A DNA stretch of 15,251 nt from Ottowia sp. (GTDB taxonomy: Bacteria; Pseudomonadota; Gammaproteobacteria; Burkholderiales; Burkholderiaceae_C): the NCBI GenBank assembly GCA_023228705.1, contig JALOAS010000077.1, forward strand, positions 1-15,251, read 5' to 3'. The notes below the pieces were generated by a model. The model was not told where the DNA came from. It made no database searches and saw only the letters and a program-made list of their open reading frames with translations. Below, in pieces: positions 14,083 through 15,251 of this stretch. Numbering within the stretch: the stretch's first letter is position 1; each line of letters opens with the position of its first letter. A program made the position numbers and the translations under genes.

Positions 14083-14089
<7 letters not shown>
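14009..14089 (+). CDS. Possible 26-residue leader ORF between livG and livF
   Basis: A GAGGT sequence (13997-14001) stands seven bases before an ATG at 14009 that opens a 26-codon frame. An internal ATG at 14021 has its own GGAG six bases upstream. The frame closes with TGA at 14087-14089, overlapping the livF ATG (14083) by seven bases. The peptide is basic and Thr/Pro-rich (MEQSMKKRATTATP...) and ends in Cys-Pro-Cys; it matches no family I know. The livF start itself lacks a good ribosome binding site, so translation of this frame could deliver ribosomes to livF. It may equally be chance. Confidence 0.4.
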
Positions 14090-14760
<671 letters not shown>

Positions 14761-14766
14761 TCGCGC

Positions 14767-14799
14767 ATAGCCGGGCGGCGACCGCTGGCTGTGTTTTTT
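14767..14799 (+). terminator. Intrinsic terminator between livF and the alcohol dehydrogenase
   Basis: The stem runs from 14769 to 14790. AGCCGG and CGG on the 5' side, with one bulged G, pair with CCG and CTGGCT on the 3' side (one G-U pair) around a three-base CGA loop. Three bases later comes a run of six T (14794-14799). This is the best Rho-independent terminator in the window. It lies just seven bases before the dehydrogenase ribosome binding site. Confidence 0.75.
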
Positions 14800-14806
14800 G
14801 CAAGCA

Positions 14807-14820
14807 GGGAGACAGATTTG
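14807..14820 (+). promoter_or_regulatory. Ribosome binding site favouring a TTG start for the dehydrogenase
   Basis: GGGAG (14807-14811) is six bases from an in-frame TTG at 14818 and twelve from the ATG at 14824. The spacing favours TTG, while codon frequency favours ATG. The choice changes the protein by two residues. Confidence 0.45.
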
Positions 14821-15251
14821 AAGATGCGAGCAGCCGTACTGAGGCAGATGGGATTGCCGGCGCCGTACGCCAGCAGCCGGCCGCTGCAGGTCGAGGAGGT
14901 GGAACTGGACCCGCCAGGCTTTGGCGAGTTGCTCGTCCGGGTGCGGGTGGCCGGGCTCTGCCATTCCGACTTGTCGGTCATCAACGGCAGCCGGCCACGC
15001 GTCCTGCCCATGGCGCTGGGTCACGAATCGGCAGGCGAGGTGGTTGAAACTGGTCCCGGCGTGACCGACCTGCGGCCGGGCGACCATGTGGTGACCGTCT
15101 TTGTCCCCAGCTGCGGCCATTGCGCACCCTGTGTCTCGGGTCGCCCGGCGCTGTGCGAGCCGGGTGCCGACGCCAACGCCCGCGGCGTCCTGCTGGGCGG
15201 CGAGCGGCGCCTGCACCAGGGCGCCGAAGCCCTGAACCATCACCTGGGCGT
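14818..15251 (+). CDS. Zinc-dependent alcohol dehydrogenase (MDR family), N-terminal part
   Basis: The visible 144 codons are the catalytic-domain start of a medium-chain zinc alcohol dehydrogenase, which oxidises alcohols (or reduces aldehydes) with NAD(P). Catalytic zinc ligands are Cys48 in GLCHSD and His69 in GHE. The third lies beyond the window. The structural zinc site is complete: Cys99, Cys102, Cys105 and Cys113 in SCGHCAPCVSGRPALC. The LGHESAGEVVETGPGV segment is typical of class III-like and aryl/benzyl alcohol dehydrogenases, but the substrate cannot be set from this portion. The NAD-binding Rossmann domain is off the edge. It follows livF by 57 bases in the same direction, but a strong terminator lies between, so it may be expressed at lower level or from its own signal. 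Confidence 0.92.
   Translation, partial: MKMRAAVLRQMGLPAPYASSRPLQVEEVELDPPGFGELLVRVRVAGLCHSDLSVINGSRPRVLPMALGHESAGEVVETGPGVTDLRPGDHVVTVFVPSCGHCAPCVSGRPALCEPGADANARGVLLGGERRLHQGAEALNHHLG

Noticed and set aside
14818..15251. Dehydrogenase considered as the partner of the GabD-like aldehyde dehydrogenase in one pathway
   Set aside because: The two genes are over 6 kb apart, on opposite strands, with unrelated genes between; nothing in the sequence links them.

Overview
The window looks like a chromosomal segment of a high-GC betaproteobacterium, most likely a member of the Burkholderiales. The basis is strong G/C preference at third codon positions together with a core gene order I associate with that group: ftsY transcribed one way, and two M16 peptidases, rsmD and coaD the other way. 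Family and genus cannot be assigned from the sequence alone. No tRNA, rRNA, CRISPR array, transposase or phage gene was seen.

Left part (1-6578), housekeeping. On the minus strand lie selD (selenide, water dikinase) and then ftsY (SRP receptor), with a possible small or partial reading frame running off the left edge. On the plus strand, divergent from selD, is a tight cluster: a catalytic M16 peptidase, a partner M16 protein that has lost the zinc motif, rsmD (16S rRNA m2G966 methyltransferase) and coaD (phosphopantetheine adenylyltransferase). selD sits between ftsY and the M16 pair without any selA, selB or mnmH in view. It appears to be transcribed from its own promoter as a leaderless message.

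Middle part (6579-10021), accessory. A GabD-like succinate-semialdehyde dehydrogenase on the minus strand is divergent from an orphan bacterial eRF1-like gene of the baeRF family 3 type. After it comes a roughly 500-base gene-free stretch. Its main content is a 7-bp-periodic repeat element, about 220 bp long, folded back on itself by near-perfect 22-bp inverted arms.

Right part (10022-15251), transport and oxidation. A complete branched-chain-amino-acid-type (HAAT family) ABC transporter is encoded in the order binding protein, LivH-like and LivM-like permeases, LivG-like and LivF-like ATPases. The start of a zinc-dependent alcohol dehydrogenase follows and is cut by the window end. The linked dehydrogenase suggests that the transported solute may be an alcohol-, aldehyde- or hydroxyacid-related compound rather than an amino acid; this is inference. 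The operon carries several layers of possible post-transcriptional control: a hairpin after the binding-protein gene, a 26-codon ORF with its own ribosome binding site whose stop overlaps the livF start, and a convincing intrinsic terminator between livF and the dehydrogenase. The LivG-like ATPase has an atypical ABC signature, predicting one consensus and one degenerate ATP site.

I found no clearly new multi-gene system. The best candidates for something undescribed are the inverted heptad element, the small ORF between livG and livF, the asymmetric ATPase pair and the leaderless selD promoter region.
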